Positions 51,035 through 63,825 are shown, counted from the first letter of the stretch. The stretch is 64,000 nt of DNA from Myxococcaceae bacterium (GCA_003818285.1 RPRB01000007.1:1-64000), one strand, 5' to 3'. The notes: generated from the letters alone by a model not told the origin. Translations and numbers: made by a program.

Positions 51035-53140
51035 ATGAATCCGCTCATCACCAGCCTGCTGGTCTTCGTCGGGCTCACCGTCTTCGTCTACATCATGTAC
51101 GGGCGCACCTCGGTCCTCCTGGCCATGAAGCCGGTGAACCGGCTCGACCACGTGGCCGAGCGTACCCGCGCGCTGATCCGCTTCGGCCTCGGGCAGAAGC
51201 GCATGGTGGACCCGGAGGAGCGTGGGCCGGGCATGGCCCACATCCTCATCTTCGTGGCCTTCATGGTCCTGGCGGTCCGGACCCTGATGCTGTTCGCGAT
51301 GGGCTTCTCGGAGACGCTGCTCGACGTCCTCTCCACGCCCAACGATCCATTCTGGAGCGGGCACCCCACCGGCGCGGCGGTGTTCGAGCTGTACCTCCTG
51401 GCGAAGGACCTGGTGGCGCTCGGCGCCCTGGCGGGCGTGGGCTACTTCTTCTGGCTCCGGCTGAAGGTGAAGCCGGACCGGCTCACCCGCTCCTGGGAGG
51501 CCTATCTCATCCTCGGATTCATCGCCGGGCTGATGGTGAGCGAGTACGTGTTCGGCGCCTCGCGTCTCGTGCTCCAGCAGCACGGGTTCACCCCCTGGGA
51601 GCCGGTGACCTCGGCGGTGGCGATGCTCCTCTCAACACTCCCGAGGAGCGTGGTGTGGGTCCTGGGGACGGTGGGCTTCTGGACCCACCTCACCATCATC
51701 CTCACGTTCCTGAACTTCCTCCCGCTGGGGAAGCACTTCCACGTCATCACCGCGCTCCCCAACGTCTTCTTCCAGAAGCTGGACGGCAGCAAGGTGCTGC
51801 CCACGCCGAATCTCGAGGCGGAGCAGTTCGGCACGCGGACCGTCCGCGACCTCAGCTGGAAGAATGGTCTGGACCTCTACAGCTGCACCGAGTGCGGCCG
51901 ATGCCAGACTCACTGCCCCACGTACATCACCGGCAAGCCACTGACTCACAAGGGCGTCAACCAGGACCTGAAGCACTGGATCTGGGCCCACCAGGAGCAG
52001 GTGGCGAACGACCATCTCGCCCCGGGCACCGACGCCGCCCTGCCGCCGATCATCGGCAGCGCGCTCAAGGCGGAGACGGTCTGGGCCTGCACGACCTGTG
52101 GCTGGTGCGAGCGCGCCTGCCCGGTGTTCATCGAGAACGTCCCCCGGCTGATCGACATGCGCCGCTACCAGGTGCAGGTCGAGGCGGACTTCCCGCAGGA
52201 GATCCAGCGGGTCTTCGAGGGCATGGAGCGACAGGGCAACCCCTGGGGCGTGGGCCAGGACCGACGAGACGAGTGGGCAGAGGACCTGTCGCTGCCGCTC
52301 TGGGACGGTCCGGGCAAGTACGAGTACCTGTTCTTCGTGGGCTGCGCGGGCAGCTACGACGATCGGCAGAAGAAGGTCAGCCGGGCGCTGGTGCGCATCC
52401 TCAAGGAGGCCAACGTCTCCTTCGCCATCCTCGGCAAGCAGGAGATGTGCAACGGGGACTCGGCTCGCCGGCTGGGGAACGAGTACCTCTACCAGACGCT
52501 CGCCAAGAACAACGTCGAGGCCTTCAACGGGTTGGGGGTGAAGGCGGTCATCACCCAGTGCCCGCACTGCTTCAATACCATCAAGAACGAGTACCCGGCG
52601 TTCGGCGGGGAGTACCGGGTCCTCAGCCACACCGAGCTGATCAGCGAGCTCATCCGTGACAAGCGGATCAAGCTGTCACGGGTGAAGGACGCGACGCTGA
52701 CCTACCACGACCCCTGTTACCTCGGCCGGCACAATGGCGTGTACGACGCGCCGAGGCAGGCGCTGGCGGCCATCCCCGGACTTGAGATTCACGAGATGCA
52801 GCGCAGCCGGCGCGAGTCCTTCTGCTGCGGCGCGGGCGGCGGGCGGATGTGGATGGAGGAGCACATCGGCACGCGCATCAACCACAACCGGATGAACGAG
52901 GTGGCACTGACCCTGGCCCACGCCAAGGACCCCTCGGTACCCGTCCCCTCGGCCACGGACAGGGAGCGGCCGGGGAAGGTGGGCGACTACAAGGGGCCGG
53001 GCGAAGGAACCGTCGCCGTGGCCTGCCCGTTCTGCAGCACGATGCTCCGCGACGCCGCGAACGACACCGGGCGGAACATCGTCGTCAAGGACGTCGCCGA
53101 GCTGGTGGCCGACTCGATGGACAGCGCCACGGCGAGCTGA
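51035..53140 (+). CDS. membrane FeS oxidoreductase, ETF:menaquinone oxidoreductase (EMO)-like
   Basis: A 701-residue protein with about six N-terminal membrane helices of the nitrate-reductase-gamma/cytochrome b type (about 1-230). Two [4Fe-4S] clusters follow (CTECGRCQTHCP from 284; CTTCGWCERACP from 352), then two CCG domains (VGCAGSYDD, QCPHCFNTIKNEYP, DPCYLGRHNGVYD, CCGAGGGRMW). This is the EMO/FadF architecture that passes electrons from acyl-CoA dehydrogenases via ETF to menaquinone; heterodisulfide-reductase-like enzymes are the alternative. No etfAB nearby. ATG with GGGGAA 7 bases upstream. Confidence 0.87.
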   Translation: MNPLITSLLVFVGLTVFVYIMYGRTSVLLAMKPVNRLDHVAERTRALIRFGLGQKRMVDPEERGPGMAHILIFVAFMVLAVRTLMLFAMGFSETLLDVLSTPNDPFWSGHPTGAAVFELYLLAKDLVALGALAGVGYFFWLRLKVKPDRLTRSWEAYLILGFIAGLMVSEYVFGASRLVLQQHGFTPWEPVTSAVAMLLSTLPRSVVWVLGTVGFWTHLTIILTFLNFLPLGKHFHVITALPNVFFQKLDGSKVLPTPNLEAEQFGTRTVRDLSWKNGLDLYSCTECGRCQTHCPTYITGKPLTHKGVNQDLKHWIWAHQEQVANDHLAPGTDAALPPIIGSALKAETVWACTTCGWCERACPVFIENVPRLIDMRRYQVQVEADFPQEIQRVFEGMERQGNPWGVGQDRRDEWAEDLSLPLWDGPGKYEYLFFVGCAGSYDDRQKKVSRALVRILKEANVSFAILGKQEMCNGDSARRLGNEYLYQTLAKNNVEAFNGLGVKAVITQCPHCFNTIKNEYPAFGGEYRVLSHTELISELIRDKRIKLSRVKDATLTYHDPCYLGRHNGVYDAPRQALAAIPGLEIHEMQRSRRESFCCGAGGGRMWMEEHIGTRINHNRMNEVALTLAHAKDPSVPVPSATDRERPGKVGDYKGPGEGTVAVACPFCSTMLRDAANDTGRNIVVKDVAELVADSMDSATAS

Positions 53141-53268
53141 GGCGACGCCGGCATCCGGCGTCACTTCGGCGCGGGAGCAGCCGCCGAGGCGCACCTCTTG
53201 AGCCCCACCTTCTCCATGTCCATGCGCCAGACGATGGCAAGAACCGTCACCCGACCCGGAGGCGACTC

Positions 53269-54321
53269 TCAGCTCGGGAGCCCGAGCTCACGCCAGCGGA
53301 CGAGCCCTCCGGCGAGGTTGGCCACGCGGGAAAGACCCGCCTTCCGGAGGATGGTGGCGCCCATCGCGGACCGCTTCCCGGTCTGGCAGACGAGAACGAC
53401 GGGTCTGCACGCGGAGATCTCGTCCATCCGCGACCGCAGCTCTTCCAGCGGCAGGAGCTTCGAGCCCTGGAGGTGCCCGAGCTCGCCGTCGAACTCGGCT
53501 CGCGAGCGGACGTCCACCACCTCGACCTCGGCCAGGTGGCGCGCCAGCCACTCGGGGGCGATCTCCAGAACACCGGCATACGTCTGGACGACGGGCCCCC
53601 AGCCCGGGGCGGCCGGCTCGGCGCCCGGCGCATCTCGACCACAGCTCATGTTGGCGGGGACGGCCACCGCGAGCAGCTTCGGGTGGGGCAGCCCGAGGTT
53701 GTCCATATAGCCGACGAAGTCCTCCAGCTTCGCTCCACCGCCGAGCCGGGGGTTGAGGCGCCGCTCCTCGCCGATCGTGCTCGAGGTCCGGCCCTCGTAG
53801 TCGTGGGCCGGGTACACCACGCAGTCGTCGGGCAGGCTGAAGAGCTGGGTATGGACCGACTCGAAGAGTCGGGCCGCGCTCCCCTGCTGGAAGTCGGTCC
53901 GGCCCGCAGCCCGGACCAGCAGCGCGTCCCCGGTGAAGACGACGCAACGGTCCGCGCTCACGAACGAGAGACAGCCCGCCGTGTGCCCCGGAGTCGCCCT
54001 GACCTCCAGCGCCTCGGCACCGAACCGCACCACCATCCCGTGTCTCAGCGGCAGGTCGACGTTCGTTGCGCCGTAGGCCTCGGCGAGGCCGATGCGGCAT
54101 CCGAAGACCTGCTTCATCGCCCAGGCGCCGGTCACGTGGTCGGCGTGGCAGTGGCTGTCCAGGGTGAACAGCAGCCGGACTCCGAGCTCACGGATCAACG
54201 CCGCATCGCGCGAGTGCTGCTCGAGGACGGGATCGATCAGCACCGCGTCACGAGATTGCGGATCGAACAGCAGATAGCTGTACGTGCTCGAGACGGGGTC
54301 GAAGTGCTGGCGAATGACCAC
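53269..54321 (-). CDS. persulfide dioxygenase (ETHE1-like) fused to rhodanese
   Basis: A 350-residue protein. Residues 1-240 are an ETHE1-type metallo-beta-lactamase domain: HCHADH (57-62), His113 in TPGHTAG, Asp132 in TGDALL, His173 in PAHDYEG. Residues 250-350 are a rhodanese domain with active Cys312 (CQTGKR). The fusion oxidises glutathione persulfide to sulfite and exchanges sulfane sulfur. GTG start with GAGG upstream. Solitary, minus strand. Confidence 0.93.
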   Translation of the reverse strand: MVIRQHFDPVSSTYSYLLFDPQSRDAVLIDPVLEQHSRDAALIRELGVRLLFTLDSHCHADHVTGAWAMKQVFGCRIGLAEAYGATNVDLPLRHGMVVRFGAEALEVRATPGHTAGCLSFVSADRCVVFTGDALLVRAAGRTDFQQGSAARLFESVHTQLFSLPDDCVVYPAHDYEGRTSSTIGEERRLNPRLGGGAKLEDFVGYMDNLGLPHPKLLAVAVPANMSCGRDAPGAEPAAPGWGPVVQTYAGVLEIAPEWLARHLAEVEVVDVRSRAEFDGELGHLQGSKLLPLEELRSRMDEISACRPVVLVCQTGKRSAMGATILRKAGLSRVANLAGGLVRWRELGLPS

Positions 54322-54527
54322 GGCCGCTACCTCGCTTGTGCGCGGGACCCTACCCTCTTCCGCAGCACGCGTCCTCGACGCGCTGCGCTCAGCATCATCG
54401 CGACCGGTCGAGGGCGGCGCCTCGGCTCACCCCCGGCGACGACGCGGGAGTCCTCCGGAGCGGGCCAGCGAGGCGAGCGTATCCAGCTGGAGCTGCGTCG
54501 ATCGTTCGCCACTGCATCCGGTGCTGC

Positions 54528-54941
54528 TCAGGGAGGCGAGACCGGCTCCTCCGTGAGCTCCTGCATCGTACGCCAGAACGCGAGCCAACCCTCGGGCCGG
54601 CGTTCGAGCGCCCACAGTTCGATGCCGTGCGAGCGCCAGTCTCGTCCTCCCCGGGAGTAGGTCATGTCGAAGGCGATCTCCGCGAGGGCGGCGGAGCTCC
54701 CCCCCTCGATGCTCAGGCGATCCTCGCGATAGGAGCCCAGCCGGGTCCCGGCGAGGAAGTCCCGGTAGCTCTCGATCAGCCGGTCGCGCCCGGTCAGCCG
54801 CATGCTGAAGCCCGGGAAGACGAAGGTGATGTCCGTCGCGAGCACGGCGGACATCTCCTCCGGACGCCCTTCGCGCCAGGCACGCTGGATGCGATCGAGC
54901 ACACGCTGCACGGCAGTCTCGGTGTCCGGTGGAGCGGACAT
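54528..54941 (-). CDS. SnoaL/NTF2-like fold protein
   Basis: A 137-residue protein with the SnoaL-like pattern: helix VLDRIQRAWREGRPEEMSAVL, DITFVFPGFSMRLTGRDRLIESYRDFL, then a beta sheet ending GIELWALERRPEGWLAFWRTMQEL. NTF2-like folds host diverse small enzymes or are non-catalytic. Start at MSAPPDTETAV with a GGGGG run upstream, not the ATG 14 codons earlier. Confidence 0.8.
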   Translation of the reverse strand: MSAPPDTETAVQRVLDRIQRAWREGRPEEMSAVLATDITFVFPGFSMRLTGRDRLIESYRDFLAGTRLGSYREDRLSIEGGSSAALAEIAFDMTYSRGGRDWRSHGIELWALERRPEGWLAFWRTMQELTEEPVSPP

Positions 54942-55053
54942 GACGTACCCCCGACGAAGGGCGCGCACCGTAGCAGCGGCCACGCGTGCGGTTCCAGCGG
55001 CCCCGTCCCGAGCGCCGGCGGCTCACACCGCCCGAGAACCCCGGACGTGCCCT

Positions 55054-55908
55054 TCAGGCGTGGGGCCGGTGCTCGAGCCCCCGCTCCAGGACGGCGAGAC
55101 GGGCCATCGTCTCGGCGTAGAGGGTGTCCACCTTGGTGTGGAGCTGCGTCACCTCGAGCCCGGCCTTGATGTTGGCCGCGTACTCCACGTCGCTGCGGAT
55201 CCGGTCGCTCGCTGCCTGCCGGTTCTGGGCGATGAGCACGAAGCAGGCGAGGAAGATGCTCTCCAGCGAGGTGGCCATGGTCAGGAAGCCGAAGGGGAAC
55301 GGGTCGAAAGGCCGAACCCAGTGGAACAGCCCCAGGTTGAGCACCACCCAGCTCAGGAAGACGAGGAAGTGGAGCCCGAGGAATCGCAGGCTCCCGCTGA
55401 ACGCGGCGAGACGCTCGGCGATTCGCTCGATGGCGGTGGTCTGCTGAGCCACCTCCTGGTTGGGTGAGACGCTCGAGGCCGTTCGCAGCAGCCGGTCCGC
55501 TTCCCGGAGCCGCCGGCCGAGCACGGTGAGCACGTCGAGCGCGGCGCCCGGATACTTCCGGAACAGTGCCTCCAGGGCCGTCCGATCGACCTCCATCGTT
55601 CGCGTTTGCTCGACGGCCACGGCGTCTGCGGCCCGCTCCAGGCCGTCGAGCAGCGACAGCTCGCCGAAGAAATCCCCGCGGCCGAGGAGCCCGAGGAGCA
55701 CCTGCTTCCCGGTGGTGGTGTCGACGGAGATCTCCACCGCTCCCCGGGTGATGACGTGCAGCGCGGAGCCAGGGTCTCCCCGTCGGAAGATGTGAGCCCC
55801 GGCCGGGAACTCACGGAGCTGCATGCCCGAGGCGAGCGTGGCTCGCTCGGCAGGGTCCAGGCCCTGGAACAGCGGGACTTCGGCCAGCAGTGATTCCTCG
55901 GCGGGCAT
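55054..55908 (-). CDS. cyclic-nucleotide-binding domain fused to DUF1003 membrane protein
   Basis: A 284-residue protein with a cNMP-binding beta roll (about 5-130: HIFRRGDPGSALHVITRGAVEIS ... GDFFGELSLLDG). It is followed by a DUF1003-type unit with two membrane helices (about 180-200 and 215-240: SLRFLGLHFLVFLSWVVLNLG ... FGFLTMATSLESIFLACFVLIAQNRQA) and a coiled-coil end. The phosphate-binding Arg and Glu are approximate. Probably a ligand-gated membrane module; transport or signalling role unknown. ATG with AGGA 8 bases upstream. Confidence 0.85.
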   Translation of the reverse strand: MPAEESLLAEVPLFQGLDPAERATLASGMQLREFPAGAHIFRRGDPGSALHVITRGAVEISVDTTTGKQVLLGLLGRGDFFGELSLLDGLERAADAVAVEQTRTMEVDRTALEALFRKYPGAALDVLTVLGRRLREADRLLRTASSVSPNQEVAQQTTAIERIAERLAAFSGSLRFLGLHFLVFLSWVVLNLGLFHWVRPFDPFPFGFLTMATSLESIFLACFVLIAQNRQAASDRIRSDVEYAANIKAGLEVTQLHTKVDTLYAETMARLAVLERGLEHRPHA

Positions 55909-55954
55909 GGGGCGCGTCCTCCTGGCCCCGTTCTGCCACGGCTCGACTCCGCTG

Positions 55955-56278
55955 CTACGGGGGATCCAGCGGCCCGAGGCCCGGTGGGGGCCGCGATCGG
56001 CTGGGCGCTCCCGCGAGTCGCCTTCCCCGGGCGTAGACGAAGGAGGCAGAGAGCGCGGTGAGCATCCCCAGGAAGCCGGCGAGATCGATGCCCCCGGCGT
56101 CCGCGGCAGCCACGGCGATCGGCGCCGCCTCGACCGGTTGCATCTCCGCCGGCTCGGCCCTCGAGCTCGCGGTGCGGATCCGCGCCGCGCGTCGGTCCTC
56201 ACGAGGAGGGCCGGCGAGCGCCGGGAGAGAGAGGAGCACGAGAGCGAGCGCGCAGCGACGGAGCCGGAGAGAGATCAA
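55955..56278 (-). CDS. small membrane or exported protein, uncertain
   Basis: A 107-residue frame with a TTG start, a signal-like N-terminus (LRRCALALVLLSLPALAG), a charged stretch and one hydrophobic helix (about 64-82), then a Pro/Arg-rich tail. No ribosome site is visible and the codon pattern is weaker than in neighbours. It could be a genuine short membrane protein or a fortuitous frame. Confidence 0.4.
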   Translation of the reverse strand: MISLRLRRCALALVLLSLPALAGPPREDRRAARIRTASSRAEPAEMQPVEAAPIAVAAADAGGIDLAGFLGMLTALSASFVYARGRRLAGAPSRSRPPPGLGPLDPP

Positions 56279-56430
56279 TGCCGGCTCGATTGTCGCCGAC
56301 GGCCGGCGGGTCCGTCACTCGTCCCGCGGTCGCGTCCGATGTGGGGACGATGTCGCCGATGGCGGCGGCTGAGCGGCGTGGTCGGATGATCACGCCGCGA
56401 GCGCACGGCAACGGCCCGCCCGGTTTTCGT

Positions 56431-56955
56431 CTAGCGAGCGAGCTTCACCAGCTCGTTGCGGCAGATGTGACAGAGCGACGGTTGCTGGCGGTCCACGTCG
56501 GCCAGCGAGGTGGCGGCGAACATCGCGCAGCGCGCGTCCTCGCAGTAACTCAGCCCCACCAGGTGCCCGGCCTGGTGCAGCCCCTGGATCTGCACCCGCC
56601 GGCGAAAGGTCGCGTCGTCGGCTCCCTGCCTCAGCCGCGCGACGGAGAGGATGGCCACGCGGGACTCCCGATCGGCCTCTCCGAAGACGAAGGGGCTGTC
56701 GGGGACGAAGAGGTCCACGTCGGTCACGCCCAGGACGGTGCTGTCCCGATCCACGAGCGGGACCAGCCTCCGCATGATCGCGTTGGAGTGGTACTGATTG
56801 CGGTCCTTGTTGAAGGCGTAGGCAGGCGAGGTCAGCGCAGGCTTGCCGTAGCCGACCGTGAGGCCGAGCTGGGTGTTCAGGGGCGCCTCGAGCTCCCGCA
56901 GCAGGCTCAGCGGGGCGTTGCCGATGGCGACCAGCTGCAGCAGTCGGGGGCCCAC
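56431..56955 (-). CDS. archaemetzincin-like protein with substituted active site
   Basis: A 174-residue protein of the archaemetzincin family by overall layout: GLTVGYGKPALTSPAYAFNKDRNQYHSN, GVTDVDLFVP and the terminal zinc region. The normal catalytic HEXXHXXGXXH is HQAGHLVGLSY here: Gln128 replaces the catalytic Glu and Tyr137 the third zinc His. The structural cysteines Cys138, Cys143, Cys162 and Cys165 are kept (C-x4-C-x-M ... C-x2-C). GTG start with AGGAGG 8 bases upstream. Probably a pseudopeptidase. Follows tRNA-Gln by 30 bases on the same strand. Confidence 0.85.
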   Translation of the reverse strand: MGPRLLQLVAIGNAPLSLLRELEAPLNTQLGLTVGYGKPALTSPAYAFNKDRNQYHSNAIMRRLVPLVDRDSTVLGVTDVDLFVPDSPFVFGEADRESRVAILSVARLRQGADDATFRRRVQIQGLHQAGHLVGLSYCEDARCAMFAATSLADVDRQQPSLCHICRNELVKLAR

Positions 56956-56985
56956 GGACAGATCCTCCTACGGACGGTGGCGAGG

Positions 56986-57056
56986 CTGGGGCGCAAGGAT
57001 TCGAACCTTGATAGTCAGATCCAAAGTCTGACGTCCTGCCGTTAGACGACGCCCCA
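56986..57056 (-). tRNA. tRNA-Gln (anticodon TTG)
   Basis: A 71-base cloverleaf on the minus strand: acceptor TGGGGCG pairs with CGCCCCA, anticodon stem TCAGA/TCTGA with loop CTTTGGA (anticodon TTG), T-loop GGTTCGAATCC. The 3' end continues GCC and lacks an encoded CCA, so CCA must be added. No intron. Sits between smr and the archaemetzincin-like gene. Confidence 0.95.
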
Positions 57057-57134
57057 GTACGGTCGAACACCCCGTGGCCCGAGCATAAGGTGTTCCCCTG
57101 CCCGTCCCAACCAAAGCGAACGGCGGTGCGTCCG

Positions 57135-60834
<3,700 letters not shown>

Positions 60835-60954
60835 GCGGTCCGGGGCGGTCGGAGACGAGCATCCTCCGTCACCGTCCCGGCGTCGACCGCAGCGAGAGCG
60901 GCGGCGGACGAGCCGCTCGACTTGTCGACGGTCCTCGCCTGAGCCAGCGGCGCT

Positions 60955-62085
60955 TCATGCAGTCCGGGCCGGGCGCAGTCGAGCGTCTTCGGAAATTTCG
61001 CCGGCCTCGACTCGCAGCCAGAGCGTGTCGGGACCAGCGGCGCGAGCCACCAGCGAGGCATCGGTGGTGGTGAGCAGAACCTGTGCTCGGCTCTCGGCGA
61101 CGGTGTGCATGAGGAAGGCGTTGCGCTCGGGATCGAGCTCGCTGGACACGTCGTCCAGCAACAGCAAAGGCGGACGACCGAACGCGGCGCGGACGTTCTC
61201 GATCTCGGCGATCTTCCACCCCAGCACCAGCGCCCTCCCCTGTCCCTGCGAGGCATAGGCACGGGCGCTGCGGCCGCCGAGCGTCAACTGGAGATCGTCC
61301 GCATGCGGGCCCACCGAGGTGAAGCCGCGGTCGCGATCGCGATCGAGGCGCTCGACCAGCGCGTGCAGCAGCGCCTGCTCGAGGCCTTCCTCGGTCTGCG
61401 GATGGTGCGCACCGAGGTGGAGCGCGGTGTAGCCAACACCCACGTCGGGCAGCTGGGAAATCGCCCGGACGGCAGAGACGGCGCGGGGACCGAGCTCGTC
61501 CAGGAGCTCGCGGCGGCGGACGAGCACCCGCGCGCCGGTCCGGGCCACGGCCTCGTCGTAGGCCTCGACGTAGCTCGCAGGAGCATGCTCCTTGAGCAGA
61601 CGGTTCCGGCTCTTGAGCGCTCGCTGATAGGCGCGGTGCTCGCGGAGGTACGCCGGGAAGCGGTTGAACACCGCGCGATCGAGAAACGCCCTTCGCACCT
61701 CCGGGCCGCCCTTCACCACCGCGAGGTCGTCCGGGGTGAAGGCCACGACGCTCACCCCGCCGAAGTAGTCCTCGAGCTTCGCGGCCTTCTTTCCGTCCAC
61801 GAAAGCCTGCCGGAGGCCCGCGGCGACCTGAACGGAGATCTCCCGCTCCGCGCCGCCCAGGGTGAACCGGCCGGCGACCGTGGCCTGCTCTGTCCCGAAG
61901 CGCACCAGCTCGGAGAGCCGGTTCGCCCGGAGGGGGCGCAGCGTGCAGAGGAAGTACACCGCCTCGAGTAGGCTTGTCTTTCCCTGGCCGTTCGCGCCCA
62001 CCACCACGGTCGCGTGCGGCGACGGGCGGACGTTGACCGCGTGGAGGTTGCGGAAGTCGGCGATCTGGAGTTGCTCGAGGAGCAC
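60955..62085 (-). CDS. recF: DNA replication and repair protein RecF
   Basis: A 376-residue SMC-like ATPase of gap repair. N-terminal LEQLQIADFRNL, Walker A GANGQGKTS, RecF arm, signature SQGQGRALVLGWKIAEIE, Walker B PPLLLLDDVSSELDPERN. The GTG start overlaps the dnaN stop (TAGTG), so expression is coupled. Loads RecA with RecOR at single-strand gaps. Confidence 0.97.
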   Translation of the reverse strand: MLLEQLQIADFRNLHAVNVRPSPHATVVVGANGQGKTSLLEAVYFLCTLRPLRANRLSELVRFGTEQATVAGRFTLGGAEREISVQVAAGLRQAFVDGKKAAKLEDYFGGVSVVAFTPDDLAVVKGGPEVRRAFLDRAVFNRFPAYLREHRAYQRALKSRNRLLKEHAPASYVEAYDEAVARTGARVLVRRRELLDELGPRAVSAVRAISQLPDVGVGYTALHLGAHHPQTEEGLEQALLHALVERLDRDRDRGFTSVGPHADDLQLTLGGRSARAYASQGQGRALVLGWKIAEIENVRAAFGRPPLLLLDDVSSELDPERNAFLMHTVAESRAQVLLTTTDASLVARAAGPDTLWLRVEAGEISEDARLRPARTA

Positions 62086-63191
62086 TACACCCGCATCGGC
62101 ATGACCACCGCGGTGTAGGTGCGATCCCCGGGAGCGTGGACGACGCCGGGACTGTGGTCGTCTCCGAGCTCGAAGGAGACCTCGTCGGTCTCGAGCACGG
62201 AGAGCACGTCGGTCAGATACCGGGCGTTGAAGCCGATGGTGATGTCTCCACCGTCGTAGTGGACGTCGAGATCGTCCTTGGCCTCGCCGAGGTCCGGGTT
62301 CTGCGAGCTGATCCGCAGCTGGTTCGACGTGAGGCCGATCTTCACCGCGTTGGACTTGTCCACGCTGAGGAGCGCGATGCGCTTGAGCGCCTCGATGAAG
62401 CGCACCCGGGGGATCCGCACCTTGCGCTCGCCTTCCTTGGGGATGACGCGCTGGTACTCGGGGAACTGCCCGTCGATGAGCCGCATCACCATGGTGAGGC
62501 CCGGCTTCCTGAACAGCGCCGAGTTCTCGGCGAACCCCAGGGCGCACTCGGCATCGGGCGCCTCGTCGAGGAGGCGGCGGAGCTCGTGCAGGCCCTTCCG
62601 CGGGATGATGACCCCGCCCTTCAGCTTGAAGTCACCGGCGAGCTCCCGCTCCACCAGCGCCAGCCGGTGGCCATCGGTGGCAACCATCCGGACCTTCCCA
62701 CCCTCGCGCGGCTCGAAGAAGACGCCGTTGAGGATGTACCGGGTCTCGTCGGTGGAGATCGCGAAGGCGGTCTTGCGGATCATCTCCAGCAGGACCGGGC
62801 CGGGCACCGACACCAGGCTTGCGCTCTCCTCCTTGGGGAGCTTCGGGTACTCCTCGGGGGACATCCCCACGATCTTGAAGTGCGCGCTGCCACTCTGGAG
62901 CTCCGCGTACTGATTGGGGAGCTTGCGCACCGTGACCTGCGGCTCGGGCAAGTTCTGGACGATGTCGAAGACCGTCTTGGCCGAGAGGGTGAGGCTGCCG
63001 GGCTTGGTGACCTCGGCGGGGTGCTCGCTGACGATGCCGACGTCGAGATCGAAGGCGGTGATCTGCACGCCCGACTTCGTCGCATTGACCAGCACGTTGG
63101 AGAGGATGGGCATCGTGGTCTTGCGCTCCACGATCCCCTGGGCTCGGTACAGCGCTCGCTTCAGTTCCTCCGCAGCGATGCGGAATTCCAT
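62085..63191 (-). CDS. dnaN: DNA polymerase III sliding clamp, beta subunit
   Basis: A 368-residue clamp with three repeated domains of about 120 residues. N-terminal MEFRIAAEELKRALYRAQGIVERKTTMPILSNVLV, ATDGHRLALVERE near the middle, and the C-terminal end TYTAVVMPMRV of the family (MPMR-L/V). The ATG has AGGAG 12 bases upstream and begins the conserved helix; a frame extending 27 codons is rejected. Upstream dnaA is not seen on the minus strand within the window. Confidence 0.97.
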   Translation of the reverse strand: MEFRIAAEELKRALYRAQGIVERKTTMPILSNVLVNATKSGVQITAFDLDVGIVSEHPAEVTKPGSLTLSAKTVFDIVQNLPEPQVTVRKLPNQYAELQSGSAHFKIVGMSPEEYPKLPKEESASLVSVPGPVLLEMIRKTAFAISTDETRYILNGVFFEPREGGKVRMVATDGHRLALVERELAGDFKLKGGVIIPRKGLHELRRLLDEAPDAECALGFAENSALFRKPGLTMVMRLIDGQFPEYQRVIPKEGERKVRIPRVRFIEALKRIALLSVDKSNAVKIGLTSNQLRISSQNPDLGEAKDDLDVHYDGGDITIGFNARYLTDVLSVLETDEVSFELGDDHSPGVVHAPGDRTYTAVVMPMRV

Positions 63192-63420
63192 GTGCCCATC
63201 GTCTCCTGCGGAGGAGACATCCGCCCGCTCCGCCAGGGCGTGCGGTGTAGCCCGCACAGACAGGTGCGTCAAACGTGCCGGACCGCCGAGGCACCGGTGC
63301 GACCGAGCCCCGGAGAGGCCTCGTTGCCGGGCGCCCGATTGCGCAGATGGCTGGAATGACAGGAGCTACCACGGGCGAGATTGAATTTGCGAGGCGTTCT
63401 CAGTAAGGCGTGAGACGCGC

Positions 63421-63825
63421 ATGCCCAGCCGCCTCATCCTCGGTTCAGCCGTGCTCGGCACGGTGCTCGTTCTCGCCTGCGCGCACGCCGGATTCGTCCC
63501 GCAGCCCACGCCGATGGACGTGGAGCGGATCCAGCCGGTCGACCCCGGACTGACCCTCGGGGAGATGCAGGCGGGCCGGGCGGCGTACGTCCAGCGCTGC
63601 AGCAGCTGTCACCCGGTCCACGGGCCCGGCGAGTACCGCGGAGACCAGTGGGGTCCGCTCATCGCGCGGATGCAGCGAGAGAAGAAGCTCCGCATCCCCG
63701 AGCATGACCGGGTGGTGATGGAGCGGTACCTGGTGGCGTTCAGCTCGACGGCTCCGAAGCCACCGGACGCAGGTGTGGGTGGAGCGGGTCTCGTCGAAGG
63801 TGCGAGCCGCGCGTCGGTCCACTGA
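63421..63825 (+). CDS. small haem c lipoprotein
   Basis: A 134-residue protein with a lipobox (LVLAC, Cys20), one CSSCH haem c motif (about 60-64) preceded by AGRAAYVQRC, and a possible axial Met in ARMQREKKL. Typical mono-haem periplasmic cytochrome c anchored to the membrane; the C-terminal tail is Gly/Ala-rich. Divergent from dnaN. Role in electron transfer inferred only. Confidence 0.85.
   Translation: MPSRLILGSAVLGTVLVLACAHAGFVPQPTPMDVERIQPVDPGLTLGEMQAGRAAYVQRCSSCHPVHGPGEYRGDQWGPLIARMQREKKLRIPEHDRVVMERYLVAFSSTAPKPPDAGVGGAGLVEGASRASVH

Noticed and set aside
50290-52659. 789-codon plus-strand frame across the phosphoesterase and oxidoreductase
   Set aside because: Different frame from two well-supported genes and Arg/Gly-rich throughout.
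56986-57056. tRNA-Gln as an integration site of a mobile element
   Set aside because: No integrase, no duplicated tRNA 3' end and housekeeping genes on both sides.
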